Shown here one piece after another: positions 32,089 through 43,600 of a DNA stretch of 64,000 nucleotides. The stretch's first letter is position 1. The number at the start of each line of letters is the position of its first letter. The position numbers and the translations under genes were made by a program. Source of the DNA: Nemopilema nomurai (taxonomy: Eukaryota > Cnidaria > Scyphozoa > Rhizostomeae > Rhizostomatidae); the NCBI GenBank assembly GCA_003864495.1, contig ML133429.1:496001-560000 (forward strand). The letters are read 5' to 3'. The notes beneath the pieces were generated by a model that worked only from the letters and a program-made list of their open reading frames with translations, made no database searches and had not been told where the DNA came from.

Positions 32089-35000
32089 TCAAGCATTGAC
32101 TGATGACAAACTCTGGCACCTACGCCTGCTTGATCGATCAGCTGACAGTGTTACGTCGATTGCGAAGGAATCATCTTTGGATATCTGCCGATCAAATAAG
32201 GGCTTTCGCTCACAATCCTTTGTTGACTGTTTACTTCTTTTTATTGCTAACTTGTTGGAATTATTGTCTAATTTAAAATCTTCCCGGTTTGTTGATCCCA
32301 TCTCCATTTCGATTTTCATCTCACCCAATTTCGCTTTGCCGTTTGCTGTCCGGTAATCTTGATAAAAACCATTAGCATTTAATGCTACTGTCTTGCTAAC
32401 GCGGGCGGACCATCCAGGCCGTACCGGGCGCTTCGAGCATCTTTCCGCACTCTTATGATTCGAATTAAAACCATTCAGCAATACAGAATTCTCTAACTCA
32501 CCATCGGAGAGTACGTTTCTATGTTTTTGGTCCCTGTCAAACGAATGTGACTGACTCAAACTACCATAACTTATCCGATTCCGGTCGCTTCCCTCACTGA
32601 GCTCTGTGTTATTGATGCTGTATTCATTTTTTCCGGGCGAATGTGGCGAATGTGGTGAATGCGGCCGGACCAACTCTACTGGTAAAGATAACCGATTGGG
32701 ACTTTCCGGCCTCGGGCTTTCCTGAGTACCATACGAACCGGCGTGTTTTTGCTTCAATTTCACGACAACCAGCTCCTTATCTTCGTCATCATATGAGAAT
32801 GACACATTCTTTAATGTCGATTCCTCCAACTCACTGTTTTCTCTGTCACCGCCACGAGAGAACCACAAACAACAGAACCAACCGGTTGTCACGTCCTGGC
32901 TCGGATGGAAATACCGGTAGTACAGCAGCATGCAAAGGAGGCCACCAAAGAAACCGCCAAAGACAAGCCCAAACGAGGCATACATCAGCACGCCTTCTAG
33001 AGTTCTGTAGGGAAACCAAGCTGACATCATGGCGGCACCCTCGACAAACAAAATACTATAGTAAATGGAGACTTGTTTCTTTGTTGTTGTTGGATGCACG
33101 CTTAAAAAGCAGAACAAGTAGATGACAGAGACTATAAATGTGAATATCTTGTCAAGTATTGGCTCGTCCTGGTCCGCCGAATAGTGTCTGGTATCAATAC
33201 AGCTGAGCCAGGCAAACATAACTGCGCAGTGGCCAATCACCACCAAGAATATATATTCTTTAAACGCAGAAGCGAACAATACTAGGACAGTCACCCTCGA
33301 CGCAACCATTAACAGTCGGTATAAGATCTGAAAGCCGTAGCCGCAGAACGAGAGAGCTCTACCGTTCAGACATAAACGCAGCATTTGTGAGTAGGAGACG
33401 ATGGCCCACGAAAGAGATATGATAGACACAACCGCGGACGTTGCCGTTAACCAGTCACGGTTAATTATGAATTCCTTTTGCGACGCCAAGATATAAAGCT
33501 GGAGAATCATCTGCGGGGCAGCTTCCATAAACCCTTCGATAAGGCGGAGGAGCGTGATGTCTCTCCACTCCGTCAGGTATCGAATGTAGTCTGATTCCTT
33601 GACGGGCTTGAAGCATCTAGTTTTTAGGCCATACCAGAACGCCAGCAGGTATCTGAAGATGTAGGGGAACGGATTTTTAAATTGATTTACCTCTGAAAGC
33701 CTTATGATAAAGAAGTAAGGCAAGTCACCACATATCACTAAGGCTGAATTATCAGAAAAGCTCGATATTTGAGCAAAAAATGAAAATCCTCCTATTTACA
33801 TCCTCAAAAACATTGTAACAACCATTGTATACCAAATTTGGGCAATTAAAAAGAAAAAAAGGCTCATAATCATTGGTTAAGAAAGCATGTCAACAAAATC
33901 AAGCAAAATTTGACAGATACCTAGCGTTGCATCTTGCCACCACTGTATGCATTAAAAAATGGATCAACTAAAGAAAATTCTCGCATCTTAATATCTATAG
34001 ATCAATCAAATTGGCCATTTATATACAAACTGACAAAACTTATTTTTTGGAATTGTGGAAGAAGCCCTTCCTTTTGGGATCCAAGTGATTGTCATTTCAG
34101 TCTTTTGCAAAGGTTGCAGCATTTTCCAAAGTAAGATATTTCTTTTCAAAAAAGTATAAACAAAAAGAAATATGAGGTGTGTACAAAAAAGAGAATGGGG
34201 GCATTATCCAAGAAATCAATCTATTAATGCAAAAGTGAGTTCAATCATCTGTGTTGCATTTCACTATTTTTGCAGCTAATCCCCTGCAAAATTTGTGCTT
34301 TTGTTCTTTTCTTTGACCTTCACATTTTGAAATGAATTTTTAAAGAAATATTGGCATTTTTATTGAAATAAATGTTTCAATGTTGTCTTTGTATAATGAC
34401 TGACTTATTTGACTTTCACAGTCTGTTTTGTTGAACTCTTTGTGGGTGCATTGCTAGATGATATCAAGCAATATAAAACATGCTTAACAATAAATTAGCA
34501 AGTAAATTGTTCTTTTTGACCATCAACAGCTTTTTATGGATGCAAGGTTGACATCGGTGATTATGATAAACTTCAATCTGACGTTCTTGAACATAAGGAG
34601 GTTTGATAATGATAAACAGCCAGTGAAGCAAAATCATGGATTACCTTTCGATGGTACCAAGCTGAAAGAAATGAAGTATGTACGTCCAACAGGTTTGGTT
34701 CAGATAATCATCATCAAACCACTTGTATGAAAAAATCTGCATAACCAAAGACGGCAGTATGATAAAGATGCAAGTCAATGCAAACCAAGCTGTGTCACCA
34801 TTTTGAAAATGCTGCTTAGCAACTAGCACATCTGTAGTTATGTCAGCAACATATGTTCCAATTGCACCTATTGAAAATAATGCATCTAAAACTGAGGCCT
34901 TCTCAGGCTTGACAGGGCCAACAGCTCTATTGACTCCTGTATCAGGCTCATCTGGAAATTCAGGATTTCCTATGGATTCTGGTGGCAATTGCGAGCGAGT

Positions 35001-35102
35001 TATTTCCTGATTTGCCTCTCTGAATTTCTTCATAAGACATGATCTTGACATAAGAAAATCACCAGATTCTAAAATTGTGTCATCAGAAACTTTGGCTGCC
35101 AT
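32089..35102 (-). CDS. XK-related protein (XKR4/6/7-like), two exons, 673 aa
   Basis: XK-family proteins are multi-pass plasma-membrane proteins; several vertebrate members are caspase-activated phospholipid scramblases (established), but this member's activity is inferred only. Exon 1 is 35102-34645 and exon 2 is 33652-32089; the CGAAAG|GTAATCC donor and CATCTTCAG acceptor join in phase, giving FQLGTIER then YLLAFWYGLK. The start MAAKVSDD was chosen because family homology begins soon after; an upstream in-frame ATG at 35264 exists. Visible family features are D-rich TM1 (ALFSIGAIGTYVADITTDVL, 75-94), PSLVMQIFSYKW (117-128), LRLIEGFMEAAPQMILQLYI and several further hydrophobic segments to about residue 430. 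The cytoplasmic C-tail is long, acidic/basic mixed, with PHSPHSPHSP and acidic YDDEDK stretches. Confidence 0.94.
33653..34644 (-). other. Intron of the XKR gene
   Basis: The intron runs from donor GTAATCC to acceptor TACATCTTCAG on the minus strand. It is AT-rich and I see no repeat or element in it. Confidence 0.85.
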
Positions 35103-36311
35103 TTTTCTTGTGTCTCTTGGCAAGCAATAACTTTTTATTCTTTGTAAGCCTTTAACAGAACTGAAGCCTTGAAAACCTATGACACAAAGGTGTAATGAAT
35201 TTGTGACGTGTATTACATACATGTAAAGAAATTCTACAAATAATTTGACGAAGAGACAACTCATCCTAGGTGGGGATACTTGATATTAATTCTGATAACA
35301 ATGAGTAAGAATTTTAAAATAACCAAGTGCATAATATTTGAACTAAATAGGGCAACAAATTGGAATAAAGTTGGAAAATGTGGTTTTTTGCATGCGTTGA
35401 AATGATTTCCTGTGTTTTTTGGGAATAAATATATTGGGTGTGATATTCCTTGAAATCAGACCAAATTGTTAGCACCCAATAGCCTTTAGCAGTCTAATAA
35501 TGGTGAAAGACCAACCAAACATAAACACCTTCATCGTTTATTACATTGAATGGCTCTCCTATTATCAGTGCAGAAAAACAGTTACTAATCCATAGCTTGT
35601 GTCTGCTTATGTCAATCTATAAATCAATACATCTTACGCATATGGCAAATACTACTTAGTAGCTGTTGGTTATTAAGAATCTGACTCATATATACTACTG
35701 AAAAAAGAAAGGAATCAAGATCAGTAAAAAGGTATACTTGATGTTTTTGTAGTCCAAAGTTGCTGTATCAAAAAACATCTCTCTTGAAGCACACAACTAT
35801 AAAAATCTTTCAAATCAACCTATTTGCCTTCCAGTACAAGCCTTGATTGGATAAATATCAATAATAGCAATAAATAAATCTTATTATTTTCAAGGTTAAG
35901 GGGGAGATGTCCTTTCCTGTCCTGACGTGTGTGGCGAAATCTGAAAATACTCAGATCTGCAAACAAACCTGATCATACCTGCCGCTACAAGCACATAAAA
36001 TCCTTGGCCTAAAAATCAATTTCTGCTTTTAAACAAAGTATAAAACAGTGCTGCTGGGAGGTGAAATGTGCTTTAACTGAGTGATCTAACAAATTCCTAC
36101 ACACCTTTTATGCTAATAGACCAGGTGTCTTTTGGATATCATCTCTTCCAGCGGGCAAGAGCCCAATCAGAATACATTGAAACACGAGCATATGAAATTG
36201 ATTTAACTCCTCTCTTGAGATGCGACTGAGAAGTCTGGACACACCAAGCTGCATCTTGTTTTGCAACTAAACATGCTCCCGTGCAACATTTGTTTATCCA
36301 AAAACTCGTCC
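35103..36311. other. Upstream flank of XKR
   Basis: This should contain the XKR promoter and any 5' untranslated exon, but no core element stood out. No coding sequence was recognised. Confidence 0.4.
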
Positions 36312-36320
36312 TCCCAGGAG

Positions 36321-37472
36321 GGTTGATGATAGATATCTGAGCTCAAAAGGACCTTCACGAAAACTTTTCTCGGCGAGTTCGAAACCGAGACCGAGAACTG
36401 GGAACGACAATTAAGGACAACGAAGACCAACAAAAAAGTATTTTTCGGAAAGGGGGGCTAAACATGCTAAAACCAAGAGAAGTGCGATTTCTTTATGATT
36501 CTAAGTACATTTTGGAAATATTGGGGGTCCCCCTGAAAAAAGAAATAAATTGCAGATTCTAGCAAAATAAGCTTTTTCCATAACCAGGGGCGGGTCAAAC
36601 CCCCCTAAAATAGTTAATAGTTTGGTAATCAATTTCTTGGTCGAAATGGGAACATCAATTATCCTATCGCACCCTTTCCACTTTCACGTATTTCACATTA
36701 TAAAATATGCAAGCTTTTTGCAGTATCAGGATTCAGTTTCTTATAAGCAGTTCGCGTTTTGATATTAGGCCGAAGGTTAGTTAGTGGCTCTTTCCTGTGT
36801 ATGATTACCTCGGGGCCTCGTGTTGCGTAGGCACGGCCATCCTAATCCGCAATTTCAATAGCTATCACATTAAACAAAAGCGATGTTTGCAATAAGATTT
36901 TCAGCAAATTATCGACTCTCTTTCAAACAGTGGTAAAGGAAGGAAAAGGGAATGAGTCTCGAATCGCAAGGAGAGGGCTCTATCCCATTGTAATGGTGCA
37001 AACACTTTTCAAAACAATTTGATCGCCCTGTTTTTCATCATTTTGCGAGTAATAAAAGAGCCCTGAAATTTTTGAAAAAAGGCTATCAGCGATTACCTCG
37101 ATTACCACCCAACGCCGCCCCTGTCCACAACTACACCCTGAAAGCACTCGATTTCAATTTCGATAACTACCCCTGAAAGCATTGATATTCAAACTTATCA
37201 ACTTATCAAACTTTCTTGGTGATATTCAAACTTATCAACAAAGGAAGGTTGTTTCACTCACTTTGTTGGCAAACGAGGCCTAAAACTAGATCACACTAGA
37301 TCTAAAAAGTCACACTTAGTAACAAAGTCCATTCAAGATCCTTGCAGTTGTGTTCTAAATGTAGATTAACTTTGAAATCCGCTGTCGAGCGAGAGTTCTC
37401 GGTCTCGGTTTCGAACTCGCCGAGAAAAGTTTTCGTGAAGGTCCTTTTGAGCTCAGATATCTATCATCAACC
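36321..37472. mobile_element. 1152-bp non-autonomous DNA transposon, Mutator-like
   Basis: Terminal inverted repeats of 79 bp (36321-36399 and 37394-37472), beginning GGTTGATGATAGATATCTGA, are identical base for base in reverse complement. They are flanked by a perfect 9-bp target duplication TCCCAGGAG (36312-36320 and 37473-37481). A 9-bp duplication with long inverted ends fits Mutator-like elements; Merlin-type elements (8-9 bp) are the main alternative. The interior has no long reading frame, so a transposase would have to come from elsewhere. Identical ends suggest recent activity. Confidence 0.9.
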
Positions 37473-37942
37473 TCCCAGGAGCAGAGGAAGCGTTTGATTT
37501 GTGTTCCAAGGCAAATGAAAACGAGACACGAACATCCAGGCTCCTCCGCAATGTTGATCCAGCTTGGACTCCTTGAGGTTCCAAAAATTTCAGGGTGTTT
37601 CTACGTAATTGTTCATATTGCAGAATCAGGCCCACCGAGAACAGAGAGGGGGCTTGATGGGCATGGCCCCATATTTCTTTGCATTTTTTTATGAAAATTT
37701 GGCACCCACCCTTTGGTTCTCATCGGAGTCTTTAATAAATGTCTCTATACCATCTTTACTTACAAGTGACATTATAAGTACTTACCCCCGTGATGCAGGT
37801 GTTCTTGTCTGTGTCGCTCATCCATTTCTGCGGGTACAAGCATGTGAAAAAACTATAAAACGTTACATTTGCAGGTCTTGCACGTTATGCTTCGCAGCGG
37901 CTATATTGCCACGCTGATGCTTTTTAACAAATTTGTGTTTGC

Positions 37943-38096
37943 CTTTCAATCCTATTTAAGGATCATAGAGAGTGCGGGAAAATAACCGACCCGAGCGGGA
38001 CTCGAGCTCACGACCCTTGACTTTGTACGTCAAGTGCTTTACCAACGGAGCTATCGGGTCGTGCTTTCAATCCTATTTACGGATCATAGAGAGTGC
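37943..38096 (-). mobile_element. tRNA-like SINE unit flanked by 33-bp direct repeats
   Basis: On the minus strand 38060-37988 is a 73-nt tRNA-like sequence: a perfect 7-bp acceptor stem (GACCCGA/TCGGGTC), an A-box-like TAGCTCCGTTGGTAAAGC, an anticodon stem TTGAC/GTCAA with loop GTACAAA, and a B-box-like GCTCGAGTCCC. The loop would place ACA as anticodon, not a normal eukaryotic isoacceptor, so I call it SINE- or relic-type. It is flanked by direct repeats 37943-37975 and 38064-38096 (32 of 33 identical, starting CTTTCAATCCTATTTA). The right end of the window starts the same A-box unit. Confidence 0.65.
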
Positions 38097-38469
38097 ATAT
38101 TTTAAGTAAACCCTTGCATCTTATCTGTTTCCTGCGTTCTATCATGCTGTTATGCGATTATGTATTGGGTTATTTTCCTACAATTAATTCAGTTTTATCT
38201 AAGAAGAGCGCTTGTTAAAAGCTCTCTAAGTTTATTATGATCTACAATTTACAATACCTTGCTGAGCTTTTTCCTGGCTGAGATACGTCGTTCCGTTAAC
38301 GTGTTGTCTTTAGAGCACTTAACGTGTTGCAGAATCCCTAAAACAGGGCATTGAAATCCAAAATGCTCTACATTCAACTATCCCCAAGTACAATGTCGAC
38401 CACGTTATATCCGGTTAGAGGCTTTTAGACCCCCATAGAAACTTCGCTTTGAAGACAATAAGAACTCAA

Positions 38470-38875
38470 TACCAGTGAAAAAATCCTGTTTCGTTCTTCA
38501 CCAAAACACAGCACATGACGGGGTTATGGAAATCAAGGCTATAAATTGGCTCCCATTAAAGAACATGATATACCAATGTATTTATGTCAACGTCATGAAA
38601 TTTTCAAAGGATCTTCCCCAACGTACAGTGCTGTGATATATCATCCGCTTAACCTGGACCGAACTACACGAAGATTAAAGTTTCAACTAAGCCAAACATT
38701 TCGGAAAAGCAATACTGGACAAGCATCCCTATCCTTCCTATGGCCCAAAATATGCTACAGTCTTCCATCGGCATTAGAATCAACATCTAATACCAACACC
38801 CTCAGGCAGAAGATTGAAGATAATTTCTTTCAAAACATTGCAAAAGGGGAAGAAAGCATATATGTCTACTACTAA
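38470..38875 (+). pseudogene. LINE reverse-transcriptase C-terminal relic, frameshifted
   Basis: One frame carries INWLPLK (about 38541-38561), matching the LHWLPV block near the end of many non-LTR retrotransposon polyproteins. After a frameshift the next frame (38546-38875) carries SSPTYSAVIYHPL, TTRRLKFQLSQTFRKSNTG and SFLWPKICYSLPSAL, matching the APSYL, R-rich and PKLWNSLP blocks of the same tail, then stops. Only the 3' end of an element is present and no polyA tail or target duplication is evident. Confidence 0.75.
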
Positions 38876-40688
38876 GGATCAGTTTGCAACTAACAGCAGT
38901 AAAAACTCCTGTATCATCTTTTCCCGTTGTTGCTTCTTCCATTAAAACCAGCACATCTAAGGGGACCATAATGGAAATAAGCTCAGCTAGACACAGCTAT
39001 CCCTGCCATTTTAATAAGGGTGTCTATCCTTTTTTTAATGTCAATTACTGTATTATATTCTTTTCAATTTTTGTAACTTGTAAATACTTTAAGTGTGGCG
39101 AGTTATAAATATATACAAACATACCAGCTTGCTGAGAGAAATGTCTTTGGTATCTAAAGCTAGTATTTTTAGAGTGCACAAGTATGCTAGGCCTTGTCTC
39201 GACATGTACAACGAGAAAAGACGTCTAGAACGACTCAAAATGGATTGAGGTGAAGTTACCCCCTGCTAGAAAAGGAGCAACGTGTCCCCCTTCCCCAGCC
39301 AAAAGGCATACCTTCCAATGAATCAAAGGTTTCAATGAAAAGCTTTGTACACCTCTGATAGGCTGATTTCCCAAATCGTTTTGGGGTATGCCCCATTTGT
39401 TTTTTTCAACCCAGACTTTGAACTAATGAATCTGAATCAAATTAATTTATAAATACGCCTTGGATAATCCCCAAAAGATAACGTAGTGAACTTTACCCCT
39501 GATACAGTCACCTTAGAAAGGGGATGCCTCCAAGTCAATGTCATAGTGCATAGCGAATTTGTAGCACGCCAAAGTACATAACAATTAAGGAACATGAAAT
39601 TTTCTTTGTAATAGCTTGCAAAGACCTCCCTGGTCTTGCGAGAATTTTCAACCCATTACAAAGTATTACTTTAAACGGATTCAGGGGGACTTCCCCTGCA
39701 CCGAGCTTGCTCTCAATTGATAAGCTTAAAAATATCTTTCGTCATAAGTCGATCATGCATTCATACGTCCATGGGCATAGTTCTAAACATTGAACATATC
39801 AAAAATTTGAGTGTGATGTGAACGCTTTGGAGTTTGTTTCATTGAAAATAAACATTTATTAAGACATATCTGGAGGCCATTTGAAAGCTAGGCTTTAGTT
39901 AGATAGTCATTGAACATGACTCACAGCAGTAAGAACTTGTAGAATAATTATGTTTGCCCCAGTATTGACCTGTTTTGGGCCTTATGAAAAATGTTAGCGT
40001 AGGTCAGTAGAAGAATTAAGTCATGCACGGAGAATTAGCTCTTCGTGAAGAAGTTGAGGCTGATGTCTTGCATCTTCCACCATTGTATCTTTAAATAAGA
40101 GTATTAAATTTTGAATATATGTGGAGCACTCTTCGAAAGTTTTCTGGTCTGCTATCTTTGCTAAAAGCCATTGCATATTGACATTTGAAAAAAGCTGTCA
40201 GGCGAGTTGACGGGAATCGTTAAAGAAAACTACGAAGGCCTTTATCTCTCTATCAGTGATGTCAAGTCGAACCATAAAACCGCATGTTGCATGGCTTCGA
40301 AACAATACTGCGCACGTGGTTTCCAAGAAAATTCACGTGAATTGGGATAATGTTATAAAAGTAATTTGATTGGTCTAATTTTGCGCATGCATAAATTATA
40401 ATGAAAGTGTGCATATACAACTTCAACATGGACCATAGCAAGTAATAAAATGACAGGAATTTTTTCATTTTAGCATGAAAAATAAAAATTTGTGACAATG
40501 AACGGCAAATAATTTCAACATTGATCCGTCCATCCCTAATTTCTAATCGTTTTTTACCAGGGTCTTCTATGCTGGAAAGGGGGATTCGAAAGGCATGGGC
40601 ACTAGTGAGGATTCCCCACAAATTATCATACAACGCACAACAAACTTTCATTAGATGAAGATTTTGCGAAGAGAAGCCGGATGCAAAT
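38876..40688. other. Intergenic region before TMEM68
   Basis: No gene or repeat was recognised. The last few hundred bases should contain the TMEM68 promoter and 5' UTR; a 129-codon antisense frame at 40651-40262 is probably chance. Confidence 0.45.
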
Positions 40689-43600
40689 ATGATCGAAGAA
40701 GCAACGGCAATCGTTGAGGATCTCCAGCTTTCTCAAATATATTTACAAAGGGGAGGCATCTTGGTTTCAACAGTTTGCAGTCATTTCTCGACACTGTGTG
40801 TCTTTGTGTTCGACTTGTGGATACAATGGCATATGGTCATTCTATCCCCAATAGTCCTTCTGTTTATTCTGCCTGGTTTTATTCTAATACTGTTGTACGG
40901 GACTGCACTGTTTTTGCATATTTATCAGCACAGAAGACGCCAGATCTACGATGCCTATGCTAGTAATTTCTGGGAAGGAGCGAGAAGCTCTGTGGCTGCT
41001 TTCTATGATGCCCAAGCAACACTTTGGCACGGTAAGCGAATTGTTTATACTTTGTATCAATTTTCAAACCTCTTCAAACTAAACCTGGAACTTTGCAGGC
41101 TAACTAGGATACGATGTGGTAAACTTAGGCCATTTGCAACAAAACTGAACGTTGTGGTATTTGTAGCTTTTGCAGAATGCTGTTTGTCGACCATGCCTGT
41201 TTTTAGCTTTGTCGCTGCAGGACCCTTGTTTTTAACAGGTAGATACTATTCATAGTAAATAATATGGCAATTGTCTGAACACGCTTTGCAAGTAGAAAAC
41301 AGTCCCTAAACTCTTTTTGCGCAACTCTTGTCGGAGATGTTTTGTTCCTAACGTTGTCTCGTTCATTTTTGTCACCATCTAGTCAGAAACAAACTCCCAG
41401 CCTGATGCATATACTAGAGTCGTATATCCAAAAACCAAAATTGACTATTTGAATTTTAAGTCTTGTTTCGTGACATATCAGCATCACTTTTTAGAATTAG
41501 ACAAGTATGTTATCGATGGCCCTCCCTCGAAAGACCTTCTAGAGTTTTGATGACAGACGAGCCAAAAGGTCAGGAGAATTGTGCAACAAGTAATCTCAGA
41601 TTCTCAACATATCTTCTTAAGTTTCGCATAATTTTTCCATTCCATTCCAACAGCCACCCAAAAAAAAAATTTCGCATCATACATCGTTCATCCAAACACC
41701 CTAACAGAAATTTTTGGTCAAAGTTCTTCACTGTTGTGTTCCAAAATTTGCCTCGGTGGCATCCCCCAAAGTCTTGTGATCAACTTGTTCAACACTGTGC
41801 TATTGTGGTCACGCGATATTGTTCAAGAGCAAAGAAAGTAGCAGGCGATTAACAGCTTTATGTTTGCACTCTGTCTCATGTACAATGCAAAAGCTAGACA
41901 CAAACATGTTTTGCATGGGAGTCTTTTGTTAGAGCATGAGAGGATTCCTCTGTAAGCAGAGAATGGACAAATGCCAGCCTTTCAAAACAAAAAGGATATA
42001 ACCTCATTGAGTTAAAGGAGAAGTACTCACGTGATTTCTCAAATAATAGCAGATAGATTAATCACATGATGGGTACAATCGCCATTGGTCGGGTTCAAGA
42101 AGGAATAGTTGATATATTCCAATTGAATGTGCTGTGACACCATATCTTGTATTGCTCTTAATCAAATGCCTAAACAAATTTAACTGCCATTTTTACTAAT
42201 GAATGAATTTCCACTATAATATGTCCTCTCTTCAACATAATATTCTTAATGTTTAATGCCTTCTAAGTTCTCTCTAGACAACAGTTGTAGTTTTTACGAA
42301 AAACAACTGAAAGTCTTTATTACTGATGCATAACTTTATTATTAAATGTGAAAACTATCCCTTAGATAATACACAAGAGGCAAGATGATAGAACAAGGGA
42401 CTTTGTCTCTGGTTCTGCAATCTCAAGTTTAAGAATCTTTCATTTGATCAAGTTTACAACAGCAATTTGAATACCCAGAAAGGCAAATAATCTGCCAATA
42501 TTTTGAACCAAATGATGTTACTGAACCAAACATTACTTTTCACTCAAGTTGACAAATGGACAAGACATTCTCAAAGGGGCAGAACAAGTTTGCCGATTTT
42601 GATTTGCAGGACAAAAGATAAGAGGCATTTGGAAAGCAAATTTTTCTGAGGCTTCTTTGAAACCACAAAGATTAACCTCTCTGGCCTAAAATGTACCTGT
42701 TCTCAATTACACTCCTTTCTAATATGATATAAATAAGTAGACCACAAAAAGTTTGCCATACTCTTGGATCAAATTACATTCGTGTATCTTTTCACATTCA
42801 GGGTGTTCCAGTGTCAAAATAATTTTTGTCATATGGTTGTAACTAGCATGGATATTTGTAACATTGTCTGTTAATTTCTGTATATTATCCTTGATTTTTG
42901 GAGCTCATACCATGTTTTCTTATAGGAGATCTCATTAGACTAAAGTTAGAGATGTTTTCACCAACAGGGAAATTTTCTCCATAATGCTATCCCTGTATTA
43001 AAAAACCGGTCCTTTATGAATCCCGTGCAGTCTAATGTGCTTTTATATTGTCAAGGCATGTGCCTGACCTTGGACTGAGTTTTGATTGATCTGTCAGTCT
43101 ACAATCTTCAAAACCTGGAGATTTCAGATGGGGAATGTGAACATCAGCAAGGAAATTAGATTACAAAAATTTGTTAAGGGGTGAATAAACATGATAAAAT
43201 TTTGCTGAAAATGTCATGTAGAAGTATATCCTATGGATAATTAAACATCCACAAACATACTTGATATAGCTATCTTTTAATCAAATGATGCTGTTTGGAA
43301 ATGATGCTTTTTCTAAATTACCATTGAAATACCACAATATCATTTTTTTCCTTAAACAAGAATTATCATAATGCTCTTGACTCCACCTTATTAGGGCACA
43401 ATCTCTGGGGGGGGGAATCTAAATATAAAATGCTCATAGCTCCTTTTTCGGGCCACTTTTTATAGCCCAAAATAGTTTTAAGGCCATGTAGAAAGGAATA
43501 GAAAGAAGTTTGTAAGTTGAAAGAAAGGAGGTCAAATATTCTGTAATTTATTTCACTTAATAGGGTCCTGCCTATGGCTTTATGATTCAAATACTCAGGG

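Noticed and set aside
36203..37635. A coding gene disrupted by the Mutator-like element
   Set aside because: Flanking minus-strand frames can be joined across the insertion site, but in different frames and with no convincing domain, so a broken gene is not supported.
40262..40651. 129-codon minus-strand open frame just upstream of TMEM68
   Set aside because: No family resemblance; it lies where the TMEM68 promoter and 5' UTR are expected.
41463..41852. 129-codon plus-strand open frame in TMEM68 intron 1
   Set aside because: No domain, includes a poly-A run, and the TMEM68 exon chain skips it in phase.
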